From NCBI GenBank assembly GCA_947464885.1, contig CANHYZ010000125.1, positions 1 to 6,364 of the forward strand: a stretch of 6,364 bases of DNA, in the 5' to 3' direction. The notes under the pieces are model-generated. The model made no database searches, was not told where the DNA came from, and saw nothing but the letters and a program-made list of their open reading frames with translations. Positions 4,398 through 6,364 of the stretch are shown one piece after another (position 1 is the first letter of the stretch; the number at the start of each line of letters is the position of its first letter). The DNA comes from Flavobacteriales bacterium. GTDB lineage: Bacteria; Bacteroidota; Bacteroidia; Flavobacteriales_D; Sanyastnellaceae. The position numbers and the translations under genes are program-made.

Positions 4398-6364
4398 ATG
4401 AAAAGCCAAAGCATCTGCAAGCTTTTGATTGCCCTCGCTTGCTCGATCCTCTGCTCAACCGTCGGTTTTGCGCAAACTGCGCTTGTTCAATTCATACACA
4501 ACAGCGCCGACCCTGCTGCGGGACCGATCAGTATTCACATCAATGAAGAAGTCGTGTTGGATAGCCTGCCCTTTCACTTCGCGGGGGCTATGGTTCCCGT
4601 TGATACAGGGACCGTTTCCATCATTCGGATTTACGCCGCAAATGACACGAGCCTTATCTCCCCGCTGCTTACCGACACCCTGGCCCTTGTAGCCGGAAGC
4701 AAACACATATGCGTTCTGAATGGCATCCTGGACACCGCCAATTACAGCCCAAATCCCGCACTGCGACTGGATCACCTCGCCGATGCGCGCGACCTCAGCA
4801 CATCGGGCAACGGCATTGACATTACGTTTTGTCACGGCTCAACCGACGTGGACAGCATCGATGTAGCCGAAAGCGCACTCTTTCAACTCACCGCTTTTGA
4901 AGGCCTTCAGCAAGGGGAATTCTCGAACTATTTGAGCATCTTCAATGCCGATTATGCCTTCAGCATTGGGAATGCACTCGACTCCCAGGACATCGGTGAT
5001 TTCGCCGCCCCTTTCCAGTCGCTCAATTGGGCCGGAAAAGCCATCACTGTTATCAGCGGAGGCTTCATCAATCAGACCGCTAACAACAATGGAATGCCCT
5101 TCGGTCTGTGGGCAACCACGCGCGACGGCGGCCCACTGGTATGCCTTCAACCCAACGCACTTCACATCAACACCCCCGTACAATGGGTCAACAACACTGC
5201 CTCCGGAGTTAGTGCGAGCGTGCGCATAACGGTGAATGGTCAGCCCTGGACAAACGAATTGCCTGTTCATGCTGCGACCGCCTTTGCCGACTTTCCCGCA
5301 GCACAAACCGCTGTCATCACCGTTCATTCAAACGTGCTTCAAAGTCCGCTCGACTCAATTTGGTCTGATACCGTGTATCTGTTCAGCGGACAAGCTTATC
5401 GCGCACTGTTTTTTGGCGCCGGTACCGAAGAGCTTCCATTTCAACTTCAAATCAACCCTTATTCCGCTTCGACGCCTATAGCAGGTGATTCGCTGATGAT
5501 CGACTTTTTTCAGGGTGCGAGCTGTTTTGAAACGGTCACCATACAAGCCGACACGCTCAATCAAACGGCGTTATTCGAAAACGTGTCCTATGGCCAAATG
5601 GCTCCCGGACTAACCGTAGCTGCGGTCGCTGAAGAATGGATTGCACGCACCGACAGCGATAGCCTCACAACCTGGGAGGTTCCATTCGGAACAACGTCCT
5701 TCACCGGCCATCAATTGACGCTGATTACACACACCGCATCTGAATGTTCCGCATTGACCGCATGGCTTCTCGGTGAAGATGGAGGACCATTAACGCAGTT
5801 GGAAACACTCTACATTCCGCCGCCGACGGTCTATGCCGGAATCCAATTCATCCATGCCTGTGGAGACACTTCGTTGGAGGCGCTTGATCTATACCTCAAC
5901 GACAGCCTCTACCTATCGTCATTCAACTTCCGAGAGGCTTCCTCATTTGTTCAGGTTCCCGTAAACGACTCCCTTCGACTTGCGATTGTTCCTCCAAACG
6001 CACCCGCAACATCAACGCCACTTTTCGAACAGACGCTGCACGTGGAACCCAACGAGAACTATCGCTTTGTTCTGGCGGGAATTCTCTCTAACCAAGGCTA
6101 CAATCCCGCACCGGAACTAGGATGGACAATCCTGCCGGCTATACCCGAACCCGCACCCAATGCCTGTGCGCTTCAACTCTTTCACGCGGCAACCGATGCA
6201 GGCACGATGCGCCTCGAGGAAAGTACGACGCCAATAGTCCCCTTCTTCTCTGCCCTCGATTTCGGAGAAGTTTCCTATGCCAACTCACTTGAAGCCAATC
6301 AAGATTATGCCCTTGGTGTATATAATAACGATGTGAATTTTCAATACGGCGTTTATGCATTGCC
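4398..6364 (+). CDS. Secreted protein with six tandem DUF4397-like repeats (C-terminus beyond window)
   Basis: The frame from the ATG at 4398 stays open for 655 codons to the right edge; an in-frame TGA at 4380-4382 leaves this as the first start. Residues 1-25 are a signal peptide (MKSQSICKLL, a hydrophobic core, then FA before QT), with cleavage expected after Ala25. The rest is six diverged repeats starting near residues 28, 140, 259, 365, 479 and 589, spaced 106-119 residues. Repeat starts include ALVQFIHNSAD, IDITFCHGSTD, AGIQFIHACGD and CALQLFHAATD, matching the VRFVHASPDAP-type opening of DUF4397, an extracellular beta-sandwich family of unknown function. Two repeats end with a [RE]DGGPL strand (243-247 and 460-464). 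A C-terminal type IX secretion sorting domain is possible but not visible. Composition is richer in G and C than the minus-strand genes. It is divergent from the MerR gene. Confidence 0.88.
   Translation, partial: MKSQSICKLLIALACSILCSTVGFAQTALVQFIHNSADPAAGPISIHINEEVVLDSLPFHFAGAMVPVDTGTVSIIRIYAANDTSLISPLLTDTLALVAGSKHICVLNGILDTANYSPNPALRLDHLADARDLSTSGNGIDITFCHGSTDVDSIDVAESALFQLTAFEGLQQGEFSNYLSIFNADYAFSIGNALDSQDIGDFAAPFQSLNWAGKAITVISGGFINQTANNNGMPFGLWATTRDGGPLVCLQPNALHINTPVQWVNNTASGVSASVRITVNGQPWTNELPVHAATAFADFPAAQTAVITVHSNVLQSPLDSIWSDTVYLFSGQAYRALFFGAGTEELPFQLQINPYSASTPIAGDSLMIDFFQGASCFETVTIQADTLNQTALFENVSYGQMAPGLTVAAVAEEWIARTDSDSLTTWEVPFGTTSFTGHQLTLITHTASECSALTAWLLGEDGGPLTQLETLYIPPPTVYAGIQFIHACGDTSLEALDLYLNDSLYLSSFNFREASSFVQVPVNDSLRLAIVPPNAPATSTPLFEQTLHVEPNENYRFVLAGILSNQGYNPAPELGWTILPAIPEPAPNACALQLFHAATDAGTMRLEESTTPIVPFFSALDFGEVSYANSLEANQDYALGVYNNDVNFQYGVYAL

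Noticed and set aside
4398..4457. Lipoprotein signal in the DUF4397 protein (cysteines 15 and 19)
   Set aside because: The residues before each cysteine do not form a proper lipobox (Leu is not at -3 of Cys15, and Leu is at -1 of Cys19). Cleavage after Ala25 fits better.
4455..5564. Minus-strand open frames opposite the DUF4397 gene (4455-4835, 4839-5327, 5355-5564)
   Set aside because: Their translations have no recognisable domain and odd composition, while the plus-strand frame is open for 655 codons with a signal peptide and regular repeats. They are antisense shadows.
6139..6360. Minus-strand open frame of 73 codons near the right edge
   Set aside because: It lies inside the sixth DUF4397-like repeat of the plus-strand gene; the translation is rich in Arg, His and Trp as expected of a shadow frame.

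Overview
The window looks like a chromosomal segment from a member of the Bacteroidota, probably near Flavobacteriales or a related aquatic lineage. The signs are a perfect Bacteroidota-type promoter (TTG, 19 bases, TATATTTG) before the ribosomal protein L31 gene, start codons without Shine-Dalgarno sequences, a cysteine-free type B L31, a SPOR-like C-terminal domain of the kind common in this phylum, and a large secreted repeat protein. There is no sign of a phage, plasmid or insertion sequence.

Layout. Positions 1-215 hold the N-terminal end of a XerD-type tyrosine recombinase (minus strand, cut by the window edge). Positions 223-369 are a degenerate 7-bp tandem repeat tract, which ends a few bases from the xerD start. 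A strong terminator (371-404) then separates this from an exported 522-residue protein with two copies of one domain, a long polar linker and a SPOR-like C-terminus (491-2059, minus). Next, all on the minus strand and each with its own intrinsic terminator, come rpmE2 (2212-2472), an ECF sigma factor (2655-3155) and a MerR regulator with a cobalamin-binding-like C-terminal half (3370-4257). A 140-bp divergent intergenic region follows. From 4398 to the right edge one continuous plus-strand reading frame encodes a signal peptide and six tandem DUF4397-like repeats (at least 655 residues, C-terminus not in the window).

How the genes may work together. The most suggestive pairing is the MerR regulator, which keeps the W-x9-EH motif of CarH/LitR photoreceptors, directly upstream of an ECF sigma factor. 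This parallels the LitR-LitS light-response pair of Streptomyces. Terminators between the genes suggest mainly monocistronic units, so any link would be regulatory rather than through one shared transcript. The MerR gene and the DUF4397 gene share the divergent intergenic region, which contains two inverted repeats, so the regulator may also control the secreted protein; this is inference. The SPOR-like protein and the DUF4397 protein are both cell-envelope or secreted proteins. rpmE2 and xerD are housekeeping genes.
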